Shown: piece by piece, positions 9,099-16,004 of the stretch | How positions within the stretch are numbered: the stretch's first letter is position 1 | Layout of the letters: each line of letters opens with the position of its first letter | From: Pseudomonadota bacterium | Lineage (GTDB): Bacteria > Pseudomonadota > Alphaproteobacteria > Rhodobacterales > Rhodobacteraceae | Direction of reading: 5' to 3' | Assembly (NCBI GenBank): GCA_020161615.1 | Contig: JAIUPD010000002.1 | Location: 495,641 to 559,640, forward strand | DNA length: 64,000 nt | The notes under the pieces: model-generated | What the model was told of the DNA's origin: nothing | Database searches by the model: none | What the model saw: the letters and a program-made list of their open reading frames with translations, nothing else | Position numbers and translations under genes: made by a program

Positions 9099-9866
9099 TC
9101 ATCGGCTCAGGCCGAACATATCGCGTCCGAAACTGCCCGTGGGGCCGGAGGCGGGAAAGCTGGGACGCCGGCTGCCCTGGCCGCCCGGGGGCAGATCCAA
9201 CCGGTCGGGGGTCCCGAATTGTTCGAAGCTTCCTTCGCGTTCGGGGGCGGCAAAGGCGGCGGGTTCCGAGGGGCCTTCGGCGCGGCTGCGCAGATCGCCG
9301 TCATAGGCGTCGCCGTCGACCGACTGGCGGTCTTCCTCGAAGCCGATCACCACATCGGCGCCGAAGACATCGATGACCAGCCCCTCGGCGGTGATCTCCA
9401 GCACTTCGTAACCTTCGGGCAGCAGCGAACCCCGGCGGACCACCATCGCGCCCTCGGGCGTTTCCAGAAGGGCGAAGCCTTCGGTGTCGTCGGTGGCGAC
9501 GGCGAGGCCGCGCAGGACATAGATCGAGGGATCGAAATCGTCGGCCGGGTCATAGGCGGGCGGCGGCGCGGGGGCGGGGGCGGCCTGCGGCGGGGGCGGC
9601 GGCGCGGCCGCGGGCGCCCGGCCAAAGAGCGCGGCCCAATCGCGCCCGGCCTCGGGGACAGCGGGCGTCGCCCCGGCCGCGACGGCGCGGGCCGTGATCG
9701 GGGGCAGCGGGGGCACGCGCGGGGGCGGGGCAAGGGCGGCGAGCGCGGCCAGTCCCAGGCCCAGACCACAGACCACCGCCGCCGGAAACAGCGCCAGCGC
9801 CGAAGACCGCCCCGCCTGCGCGTGCGGGGGCGCTGTCGTCACGCGGGCGGGCGTGGCAAGGGTCAT
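9099..9866 (-). CDS. gspC: Type II secretion protein GspC (no PDZ domain)
   Basis: A 255-residue bitopic protein. A cytoplasmic tail is followed by a membrane helix at about residues 25-47, then a Pro/Ala-rich linker and a DWAALFGRA segment. A small beta domain around 115-165 (YVLRGLAVATDDTEGFALLE) resembles the homology region (HR) that contacts the secretin N0 domain. The C-terminal 80 residues are low-complexity and no PDZ domain is recognisable. It is first in the gspC-D-E-F unit, where GspC is expected. The match is by architecture and position; sequence conservation in GspC is low. Confidence 0.75.
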   Translation of the reverse strand: MTLATPARVTTAPPHAQAGRSSALALFPAAVVCGLGLGLAALAALAPPPRVPPLPPITARAVAAGATPAVPEAGRDWAALFGRAPAAAPPPPPQAAPAPAPPPAYDPADDFDPSIYVLRGLAVATDDTEGFALLETPEGAMVVRRGSLLPEGYEVLEITAEGLVIDVFGADVVIGFEEDRQSVDGDAYDGDLRSRAEGPSEPAAFAAPEREGSFEQFGTPDRLDLPPGGQGSRRPSFPASGPTGSFGRDMFGLSR

Positions 9867-9892
9867 GCGCGATCAGCCTCTGGGTGTTTTTC

Positions 9893-9921
9893 TGGACATT
9901 ATCCGCCTCTCCGCCTAGGAT
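9893..9921 (+). promoter_or_regulatory. Candidate promoter of the TPR lipoprotein gene
   Basis: TGGACA at 9893-9898 and TAGGAT at 9916-9921 are separated by 17 bases, a good housekeeping-type spacing. The expected transcript start is near 9928. An ATG at 9920 overlaps the -10 and so cannot be the translation start of this transcript, which favours the GTG at 9947. Confidence 0.45.
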
Positions 9922-9946
9922 GAAAAGAAAAATCAGGGTGAGAGCA

Positions 9947-10474
9947 GTGATCCAGTTTCGCGGGTTCCGGGGTGGTGTTGCCGCGTTGTGCGTGGCGACG
10001 GCGCTCGCGTCGTGCGAGAATGCGGGAACCCTGGCCGGTGGCGGGGCGGAATCCGACTATCTGGTCGCCCGCCAGGCGCTGGAGACCGGCAATTACGACA
10101 TCGCCATCCGCACCTATGGCCGCCTGATGGGGCGGGTCGACGCCAGCGCCGCCGCGCGGCTGCAGCTGGAATACGCCCATGCGCTGCTGCGCGGGAACCG
10201 CTTCGACGAGGCCGTCGCCGCCACCGATCCGCTGATCGCCCGGCATGAGGGCGCCATCCGCCTCTCGGCGCTGGCGGTGCGCGGAACCGCCCGGCACGAA
10301 GAGGCCCGGCGCCAGATCGACGGGGGCCGGGGCACTGCGGCCACGCGGACCCTGCTGATGGCGGCGCAGGCCGACCTCACCGCAACCCTGCAGGCACCGG
10401 AACCTCTGGATTCCACCGGCTCGATGCGGGCGCGGCTGGACCTGATCGCCGCCGATCTGGCCCGCCTGGGCTGA
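9947..10474 (+). CDS. TPR-type outer-membrane lipoprotein, candidate T2SS pilotin
   Basis: A 175-residue lipoprotein. With the GTG start at 9947, preceded by an AGGGTGAG ribosome site, the protein opens with a compact signal peptide ending LASC, so lipidation is expected at Cys23. No Asp follows the Cys, which predicts outer-membrane sorting. The mature part is helical with TPR-like units (DYLVARQALETGNYDIAIRT and a second unit LQLEYAHALLRGNRFDEAVA). TPR lipoproteins of the PilF/PilW type are pilotins for type IV pilus secretins. The divergent position next to gspC suggests a similar role for GspD (inference). A TadD-like or unrelated TPR lipoprotein is the alternative. An ATG at 9920 would add nine residues. 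Confidence 0.65.
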   Translation: MIQFRGFRGGVAALCVATALASCENAGTLAGGGAESDYLVARQALETGNYDIAIRTYGRLMGRVDASAAARLQLEYAHALLRGNRFDEAVAATDPLIARHEGAIRLSALAVRGTARHEEARRQIDGGRGTAATRTLLMAAQADLTATLQAPEPLDSTGSMRARLDLIAADLARLG

Positions 10475-10693
10475 GTCCCACCCGGGTCCCTGCCGAGTCG
10501 CCTTTGGACTCTGCGACGCACGAAGTGCGGGAATTTCGCCAATAGAATCAACCATGGGTGGAATTGGCGGGAAAATCCCCGCGAAAATTCCTAACAAATC
10601 GTTAACGGCAATAAATTATACCTGAAATGCCCCATTCCCGCCCCGTTCCGCCAGCAGCGTCTGCCCGACGTATTGCGAGTGAGGAGAACGGAG
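10475..10693 (+). promoter_or_regulatory. AT-rich upstream region of the paralogous exported-protein pair
   Basis: This 219-base gap is clearly AT-richer than its surroundings between 10530 and 10625. It contains an inverted repeat with arms CGCCAAT (10537-10543) and ATTGGCG (10563-10569). Further downstream is TTATACC (10616-10622), which could serve as a -10. A convincing -35 was not found at standard spacing. A GAGGAG-type ribosome site precedes ATG 10694. Confidence 0.35.
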
Positions 10694-11200
10694 ATGACAC
10701 GAGCAATGGCTCGACCGGGACGGCGTAACTGGGCCAGGCTGGCCAGTCTGACCCTTCTGGCACTGGGTTGCGGCGGCGGTACGGCCTTGGCCGAAACCGA
10801 GTTCCTCGGCGGCGGCTTTCTCGTGGTGAAATACGACAGCTGCGCCGAATACGGCTGGACCGGCACGCATCAGGTGCTGGCGCGGCTGGCCCCGCAGGGG
10901 GCGCCCGGCAATCCCGAGGACCAGACCCAGATCGCGCTCCTGCTTTCCACCGGGACCATCGCCTTCCGCTACGACAACGTGCGCAGATACCGCTACACGC
11001 AGACCATCGACGAGGCGACCTATGTCTGGAACGGCCCCTGGTCGCCCGAGGAGCCGACGATGAATTTCTATTACCATTACGTCGGCAATATCCCGTCGGC
11101 GGATGATACCGCGATCGATAACCTCGTCCTGGTCTTCAACAATTTCAACGAGCACCCGGGGTGCCAGGTTGACGCCTATCTGGCGTTGCGCCGCAATTGA
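10694..11200 (+). CDS. Exported protein of unknown function, paralogue 1
   Basis: I do not recognise a family. The 168-residue product has a signal peptide (basic start, hydrophobic stretch, ALA cleavage after residue 33). The mature part of about 135 residues begins ETEFLGGGFLVVKYDSC. It has two Cys in the mature part (about C50 and C157) that could form a disulfide, and many aromatic residues in predicted beta strands. It is a paralogue of the next gene: GGGF/Y near the N-terminus, C-x-x-YGW and a C-terminal NFN-x3-GC motif are shared. ATG 10694 was chosen over 10673 because of the GGAG site just upstream. It lies close to the T2SS cluster, so a secreted substrate or accessory factor is possible but unproven. 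Confidence 0.7.
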   Translation: MTRAMARPGRRNWARLASLTLLALGCGGGTALAETEFLGGGFLVVKYDSCAEYGWTGTHQVLARLAPQGAPGNPEDQTQIALLLSTGTIAFRYDNVRRYRYTQTIDEATYVWNGPWSPEEPTMNFYYHYVGNIPSADDTAIDNLVLVFNNFNEHPGCQVDAYLALRRN

Positions 11201-11210
11201 GGGGGCTGCG

Positions 11211-11723
11211 ATGAACCGGTTTCTCAAACGCCTTCGTGCCCTGCGGCCCCTGGTCCTGTCCCTGCCGCTGGCGTTGCTGGCGGCGCTGCCGGCGCGGGCC
11301 GAATACATGGGCGGCGGTTATCTGAGCGATGCCTATGGCTGCGAACGCTATGGCTGGCCGCTGGGCACCGAGATGGTGCGGGCCCGGCTCAATGCGCGGC
11401 AACTCGGCGGCTGGACCAGCGAGCTGGTCCTGAACTTCGCCGTCGGCGGGTCGAACACCTACCGCTTCCGGGGCGATGTCACCCAGGCGCCGCGCTGGCA
11501 CCGGGTCGAGGGCGCGGTGGTCTGGGGGCGGCTTTACGATCTGGGCAGCCGCACGCAGATCCGCATCCTCAGCGTCGATCTGGCGCCCTATTCGGGCGGT
11601 GCGATCTCGGAACATGCGCCAACCATCCGCCTGCGCGCACGGATCCGCAACTTCAACGGGCTGCAGGGCTGCGCGGTGACCGCGACGCTGATGCTGAACA
11701 CCTGGGATCAGCCCGGTAGCTGA
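11211..11723 (+). CDS. Exported protein of unknown function, paralogue 2
   Basis: A 170-residue exported protein with a clear signal peptide cut after ARA at residue 30; the mature start is EYMGGGYLSDAYGCERYGW. It shares the Cys-x-x-YGW block, a central aromatic beta region ending in VVW, and the C-terminal NFNGLQGC block with the preceding gene. The two probably arose by tandem duplication and diverged strongly. Cys44 and Cys154 match the Cys pair of paralogue 1. Only 10 bases separate the two genes and a GAGGGGG ribosome site precedes this ATG, so they are probably co-transcribed. No catalytic motif is visible. Confidence 0.72.
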   Translation: MNRFLKRLRALRPLVLSLPLALLAALPARAEYMGGGYLSDAYGCERYGWPLGTEMVRARLNARQLGGWTSELVLNFAVGGSNTYRFRGDVTQAPRWHRVEGAVVWGRLYDLGSRTQIRILSVDLAPYSGGAISEHAPTIRLRARIRNFNGLQGCAVTATLMLNTWDQPGS

Positions 11724-11728
11724 CCCGA

Positions 11729-11749
11729 GGCGGCCCCCGGCGGGCCGCC
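11729..11749. terminator. Hairpin between convergent genes
   Basis: An 8-bp perfect stem (GGCGGCCC at 11729-11736 with GGGCCGCC at 11742-11749) and a 5-base loop lie between the stop of paralogue 2 and the end of fdsD. There is no T-run on either strand, so it would be a weak or Rho-assisted bidirectional stop, or simply an mRNA 3' end stabiliser. Confidence 0.4.
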
Positions 11750-11756
11750 CTGCGGC

Positions 11757-11981
11757 TCAGGCCGCGGCGGCGGGCCGGCGGATCAGCGGCGCGGCTTCAA
11801 GGACCAGGGGCGCGAATCCCTCGCTGCCCGCGTCGATCAGGTCGAAGAACTGACGGCGCATCCGGGGTTCCCAGAAATCGTTGATATGCGCGGCAAGGCC
11901 CGCCACGCCCTCGTCATGCGGCTTCGAGGCCATGAAGGCGGCGATCTGATTGGCCATGCGGGTGATCTTGTCAGCGGACAT
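11757..11981 (-). CDS. fdsD: Formate dehydrogenase delta subunit FdsD
   Basis: A 74-residue protein starting MSADKITRMANQIAAFMASK and containing HINDFWEPRMRRQFF, the signature of the FdsD delta subunit of soluble NAD-dependent formate dehydrogenases. FdsD is needed for a fully active, correctly assembled enzyme and is small and cytoplasmic. It is the last gene of the fds operon, overlapping the 3' end of fdhD by 11 bases. A longer reading from 12089 was rejected because it would run over fdhD. Confidence 0.9.
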   Translation of the reverse strand: MSADKITRMANQIAAFMASKPHDEGVAGLAAHINDFWEPRMRRQFFDLIDAGSEGFAPLVLEAAPLIRRPAAAA

Positions 11982-12801
11982 GGGTTTGCTCCGTCTCGAT
12001 GCGGTCGGTATGGGTGAAGGCCTCGAACCGGTCGGGACGGGCCTGGGCAATGAGGGTGAGGCCGAGCTGGTCGGCGAGGTCCACGGCATCGGCGGTGGGC
12101 GAGGAAACGGCGATCAGCACCGGCGCCCCCAGCGCCGCCACTTTCTGCACGAGGTCGATGGACACACGCGAGGTCAGGACCACGGCGCCCTTCGTCGGAT
12201 GGGCGTTCTTGCCCATCCTGCCCGAGACCAGCGCCCCGACCAGCTTGTCCAGCGCGTTGTGCCGCCCGACATCCTCGCGCGCGGCGACCATTCCCGTTCC
12301 GTCCCAGAACGCCGCGCAATGGGCCGAGCGCGTCACGTCATGCAGCGCCTGCTGGCCGGGCAGGGCGGCCACGGCGGCCATGACCTGCGGCGGCGTCAGC
12401 CGGTAGCTGCCATGAGGCAGCGGCGGCATCTCGCGCAGCGCCTGTTCCAGGCTGTCGATGCCACAGAGCCCGCAGCCTACCGGCCCCGCCATCACCCGGC
12501 GGCGTTCCTTGAGCCGGGCTTCGGCCCCCTCGGCGACCCAGAGCTGCACGTCGAGGCCTTTCTCGGTCTCGACCACCTCGACGCTCTCGATCTCGTCGGG
12601 CCGCGCCAGCCCTTCGGTCAGCGCGAACCCATAGGCGAAGTCCTCCAGGTGATCGGGCGTCGCCATCATCACCGCCTGCGTCGAGCCGTTGAAGGTCAGC
12701 GCGACGGCGACCTCCTCGGGCAGGACGCGTTCGCCCGGCACGATCCCCGCCTTGGGGGAGGTGCCGAACGCCAGCCGCGGACGGGGGCGGGCGCCCAGCA
12801 T
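11971..12801 (-). CDS. fdhD: Formate dehydrogenase accessory sulfurtransferase FdhD/FdsC
   Basis: A 276-residue FdhD family protein. It has the CGLCG motif (Cys110 and Cys113), which carries the sulfur passed from the cysteine desulfurase to the molybdenum cofactor, and the conserved AREDVGRHNALDKLVG block. In the fds operons of Rhodobacter and Cupriavidus this gene is called fdsC. It binds bis-MGD and inserts the sulfurated cofactor into FdsA. It begins four bases after the fdsA stop and overlaps fdsD. Confidence 0.95.
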   Translation of the reverse strand: MLGARPRPRLAFGTSPKAGIVPGERVLPEEVAVALTFNGSTQAVMMATPDHLEDFAYGFALTEGLARPDEIESVEVVETEKGLDVQLWVAEGAEARLKERRRVMAGPVGCGLCGIDSLEQALREMPPLPHGSYRLTPPQVMAAVAALPGQQALHDVTRSAHCAAFWDGTGMVAAREDVGRHNALDKLVGALVSGRMGKNAHPTKGAVVLTSRVSIDLVQKVAALGAPVLIAVSSPTADAVDLADQLGLTLIAQARPDRFEAFTHTDRIETEQTHVR

Positions 12802-12805
12802 CGCC

Positions 12806-15688
12806 TTACTCGGCGGCCGGCAGGATGCGGCGGGCCATTTCGGCCTGGGCCGCGTAGTCTTCCTGCCATTGTGAGGGCCCGTTCGAGGGAGAGACCTGCA
12901 CCGCCGTCACCTTGTATTCCGGGCAGTTGGTGGCCCAGTCCGAGAAATCGGTGGTGACGACATTGGCCTGCGTGTCCGGGTGGTGGAAGGTCGTATAGAC
13001 CACCCCGGGCGAGACCTTGTCGGTGATCGTCGCGCGCAGCGTGGTTTCCCCTGAACGCGAGGCCAGCCGCACGTAATCCCCCTCGCGGATGCCGCGGTTC
13101 TCGGCATCGTAGGGGTGGATCTCCAGCACGTCCTGATCGTGCCAGATGACGTTCGCCGTGCGCCGCGTCTGGGCGCCGACGTTGTACTGGCTGAGGATCC
13201 GGCCCGTGGTCAGCAGGAGCGGGAAGCGCGGCCCGGTCTTTTCATCCGTCGCGACATATTCGGTGCGGATGAACTTGCCCTTGCCGCGCACGAAGCCGTT
13301 GACATGCATGGTCGGCGTGCCTTCGGGCGCCTTCTCGTTGCAGGGCCATTGCACCGAGTTCTTTTGCTCCAGCATGTCGTAGCTGACCCCGGCGAACGAG
13401 GGGGTGAGCAGTGCGATCTCGTCCATGATCTGGCTGGGATGGGCGTAGTTCCAGTTGGCACCCATGGCATTGGCCAGCATCTGGGTGATTTCCCAATCCT
13501 CGTAGCCGTTCTTCGGCGCCATCACCTTGCGCACCATGTTGATGCGGCGCTCGGCGTTGGTGAAGGTCCCGTTCTTTTCCAGGAAGGTCGAGCCCGGCAG
13601 GAAGACATGCGCGTAATTCGCCGTCTCGTTCAGGAAGAGGTCATGCACGATGACGCAATCCATCGCCGCAAGGCCGGCCGCGACATGCTTGGTGTCGGGG
13701 TCCGATTGCAGGATGTCCTCGCCCTGGCAATAGAGGCCCTTGAAGCTGCCCTCGACCGCCGCATCCAGCATGTTGGGGATGCGCAGACCCGGCTCGTTGT
13801 CGATCTTGACGCCCCAGGCACCTTCGAACAGGTCGCGCACCTCGTCGTTCTTGACGTGGCGATAGCCCGGCAATTCGTGCGGGAACGAGCCCATGTCGCA
13901 GGAACCCTGCACGTTGTTCTGGCCGCGCAGCGGGTTCACGCCAACGCCCGGACGGCCGATGTTGCCGGTCAGCATGGCGAGGTTGGCGATGCCGATCACG
14001 GTCGTCGAGCCCTGGCTGTGCTCGGTGACGCCGAGGCCATAATAGATGGCCGCATTGCCACCGGTGGCATAGAGGCGGGCAGCCTCGCGGACCGTTTCGG
14101 CCGGAACGCCGGTCAGGGATTCGACCGCTTCGGGCGAATGGTGCGGCTGGCTGACGAATTCGGCGTAGTCCTGGAATTCGTCCCAGTCGCAGCGCTCGCG
14201 GATGAAGGCCTCGTTCATCAGGCCCTCGGTCACGATCACATGCGCCAGCGCCGTAACCACGGCCACGTTGGTGCCCGGGCGCAGCGGCAGGTGATGCGTC
14301 GCATTGGCGTGCGGGGCCTCGACCGTTTCGGTGCGGCGCGGATCGACCACGATCAGCTTGGCGCCCTGGCGGATGCGTTTCTTCATCCGGCTGGCGAAAA
14401 CCGGGTGCGCAGCATGCGGGTTGGCGCCGATCACCATGATGACGTCGGAATGCTCGACCGAATCGAAGTTCTGTGTCCCGGCCGAGGTGCCATAGGTCTG
14501 GCCCAGGCCGTAGCCGGTCGGCGAATGGCAGACGCGGGCGCAGGTATCGGTGTTGTTGTTCATGAACACCGCGCGGGTCAGCTTCTGCACGAGGTAGGTT
14601 TCCTCATTGGTGCAGCGGCTGGAGGTGATCACGCCCACGGACTGGCGCCCGTGTTCGGCGATGATGCCCTTCATGCGGTTGGCGGCGAAGCCCAGCGCCT
14701 CGTCCCAGCTGACCTCGCGCCAGGGATCGGTGATCTTGTCGCGGATCATCGGGTTGAGGATGCGCTCCTTGTGCGTGGCATAACCCCAGGCGAAGCGGCC
14801 CTTGACGCAGCTATGGCCACGGTTGGCCTTGCCGTCCTTGTGCGGGACCATGCGCACCAGCTCGTCGCCGCGCAGTTCCGCCTTGAACGAGCAGCCGACG
14901 CCGCAATAGGCGCAGGTGGTGATGACCGAGCGTTCCGGGGTGCCGATTTCCACGACCGACTTTTCCACCAGCGTGGCGGTGGGGCAGGCCTGAACGCAGG
15001 CGCCGCAGGACACGCAGTCCGAGGACAGGAAGGTGTCGCCCGCCATGCCCGCCGAGACGCGGCTGTCGAAGCCCCGGCCCTGGATGGTCAGCGCGAAGGT
15101 GCCCTGCACTTCCTCGCAGGCGCGCACACAGCGCGAGCAGACGATGCATTTGGACGGATCATAATCGAAATAGGGGTTCGACGTGTCCTTGGCCATGTAT
15201 TGCGGGTTGGCATGGCCGTTGTTGCGCGGGCGGAAATGGGTCTCGACGGCGTCATAGCGCACGTCGCGCAGGCCCACGGCGCCGGCCATGTCCTGCAATT
15301 CGCAATCGCCATTGGCGGCGCAGGTCAGGCAATCGAGCGGGTGGTCGGAAATATAGAGCTCCATCACCCCCTTGCGCAGCCGCTTCAGCGTCTCGTTCTG
15401 AGTGTGGACCTTCAGCCCCTCGGCCACCGGCGTCGTGCACGAAGCCGGCGTGCCGTTGCGGCCGTCGATCTGCACCAGGCACAGGCGGCACGAGCCGAAG
15501 GCCTCGACACTATCCGTCGCGCAGAGCTTGGGGATCTGGATCCCGGCCAGCGAGGCGGCGCGCATGATCGACGTCCCCTCGGGCACGGTCACTTCGAAGC
15601 CGTCGATGGTCAGCGTGACCTGCTTTTCCGACCGCGAGGCGGGGGTGCCATAGTCACGGTCGTCCCAGGGAATGATGAAATCCTTCAT
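12806..15688 (-). CDS. fdsA: NAD-dependent formate dehydrogenase catalytic subunit FdsA
   Basis: A 960-residue molybdenum/tungsten-bis-MGD formate dehydrogenase. The N-terminal part holds a [2Fe-2S] domain (CATDSVEAFGSCRLC), a His/Cys cluster (HPLDCLTC) and two ferredoxin-type [4Fe-4S] motifs (CIVCSRCVRAC and CVSCGACVQAC). The molybdopterin domain opens with CAYCGVGC. The Mo-ligand region DTCARVCH carries Cys, not selenocysteine, and is followed by the catalytic His. It oxidises formate to CO2 and passes electrons through the clusters to FdsB. Its ATG overlaps a 34-codon gene as ATGA. The length is normal for FdsA. Confidence 0.97.
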   Translation of the reverse strand: MKDFIIPWDDRDYGTPASRSEKQVTLTIDGFEVTVPEGTSIMRAASLAGIQIPKLCATDSVEAFGSCRLCLVQIDGRNGTPASCTTPVAEGLKVHTQNETLKRLRKGVMELYISDHPLDCLTCAANGDCELQDMAGAVGLRDVRYDAVETHFRPRNNGHANPQYMAKDTSNPYFDYDPSKCIVCSRCVRACEEVQGTFALTIQGRGFDSRVSAGMAGDTFLSSDCVSCGACVQACPTATLVEKSVVEIGTPERSVITTCAYCGVGCSFKAELRGDELVRMVPHKDGKANRGHSCVKGRFAWGYATHKERILNPMIRDKITDPWREVSWDEALGFAANRMKGIIAEHGRQSVGVITSSRCTNEETYLVQKLTRAVFMNNNTDTCARVCHSPTGYGLGQTYGTSAGTQNFDSVEHSDVIMVIGANPHAAHPVFASRMKKRIRQGAKLIVVDPRRTETVEAPHANATHHLPLRPGTNVAVVTALAHVIVTEGLMNEAFIRERCDWDEFQDYAEFVSQPHHSPEAVESLTGVPAETVREAARLYATGGNAAIYYGLGVTEHSQGSTTVIGIANLAMLTGNIGRPGVGVNPLRGQNNVQGSCDMGSFPHELPGYRHVKNDEVRDLFEGAWGVKIDNEPGLRIPNMLDAAVEGSFKGLYCQGEDILQSDPDTKHVAAGLAAMDCVIVHDLFLNETANYAHVFLPGSTFLEKNGTFTNAERRINMVRKVMAPKNGYEDWEITQMLANAMGANWNYAHPSQIMDEIALLTPSFAGVSYDMLEQKNSVQWPCNEKAPEGTPTMHVNGFVRGKGKFIRTEYVATDEKTGPRFPLLLTTGRILSQYNVGAQTRRTANVIWHDQDVLEIHPYDAENRGIREGDYVRLASRSGETTLRATITDKVSPGVVYTTFHHPDTQANVVTTDFSDWATNCPEYKVTAVQVSPSNGPSQWQEDYAAQAEMARRILPAAE

Positions 15689-15789
15689 GGCGTGGTCTCC
15701 CCTTGGGGCTTGGCTTTTGGCTTGGGGCAGCGGGCGATCAGCTCGCCACGCAGGAGGGTCAGGAGGTCTTTTGGGTCAGGAGGGGTCAT
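15685..15789 (-). CDS. Micro-ORF inside the formate dehydrogenase operon
   Basis: An open frame of 34 codons between the DUF4287-like gene and fdsA. Its ATG overlaps the upstream stop as ATGA and its own stop overlaps the fdsA ATG as ATGA, so a ribosome could pass from one gene to the next. The peptide is MTPPDPKDLLTLLRGEL followed by a Lys/Pro-rich tail. No family is recognised. It may be a genuine small protein of the Fds complex or only a coupling leader that sets fdsA translation. Evidence is positional only. Confidence 0.45.
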   Translation of the reverse strand: MTPPDPKDLLTLLRGELIARCPKPKAKPQGETTP

Positions 15790-16004
15790 GGCGTGCCCTC
15801 CTTCTGCGCCTTGGCATGGGCGACGATGGCATTGGCATGGCCGTGGCCCAGCCCGTGCTTGGCCTTGAGCGCGCCGACCACCGCCATATGCGGCTGGTCC
15901 TTCAGCCCCTCGCGGGCGATGGTGAGCCAATGGTCGATGGGCTGGCCATAGGTCTTTTCGATCGAGGGGAAATAGGACGCGGGGCCCTTGACCGGATCGC
16001 TCAT
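15786..16004 (-). CDS. Small DUF4287-type protein in the fds operon
   Basis: A 72-residue soluble protein. The segment YFPSIEKTYGQPIDHWLTI and the following LKAKHGLGHGHANAIVAHAK match the small DUF4287 family, whose function is not established. ATG 16004 overlaps the fdsB stop (ATGA), and the stop overlaps the next micro-ORF. An insertion between fdsB and fdsA is not part of the basic fdsGBACD order I know. The His/Lys-rich second half could bind nucleotide or nucleic acid, but nothing catalytic can be seen. Confidence 0.75.
   Translation of the reverse strand: MSDPVKGPASYFPSIEKTYGQPIDHWLTIAREGLKDQPHMAVVGALKAKHGLGHGHANAIVAHAKAQKEGTP

Noticed and set aside
9920-9946. ATG 9920 as start of the TPR lipoprotein
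   Set aside because: It overlaps the probable -10 element and has no spaced ribosome site; GTG 9947 has AGGGTGAG and gives a compact lipoprotein signal peptide.
13115-15868. Plus-strand open frame of 917 codons opposite fdsA
   Set aside because: Antisense of a certain gene, low-complexity composition.
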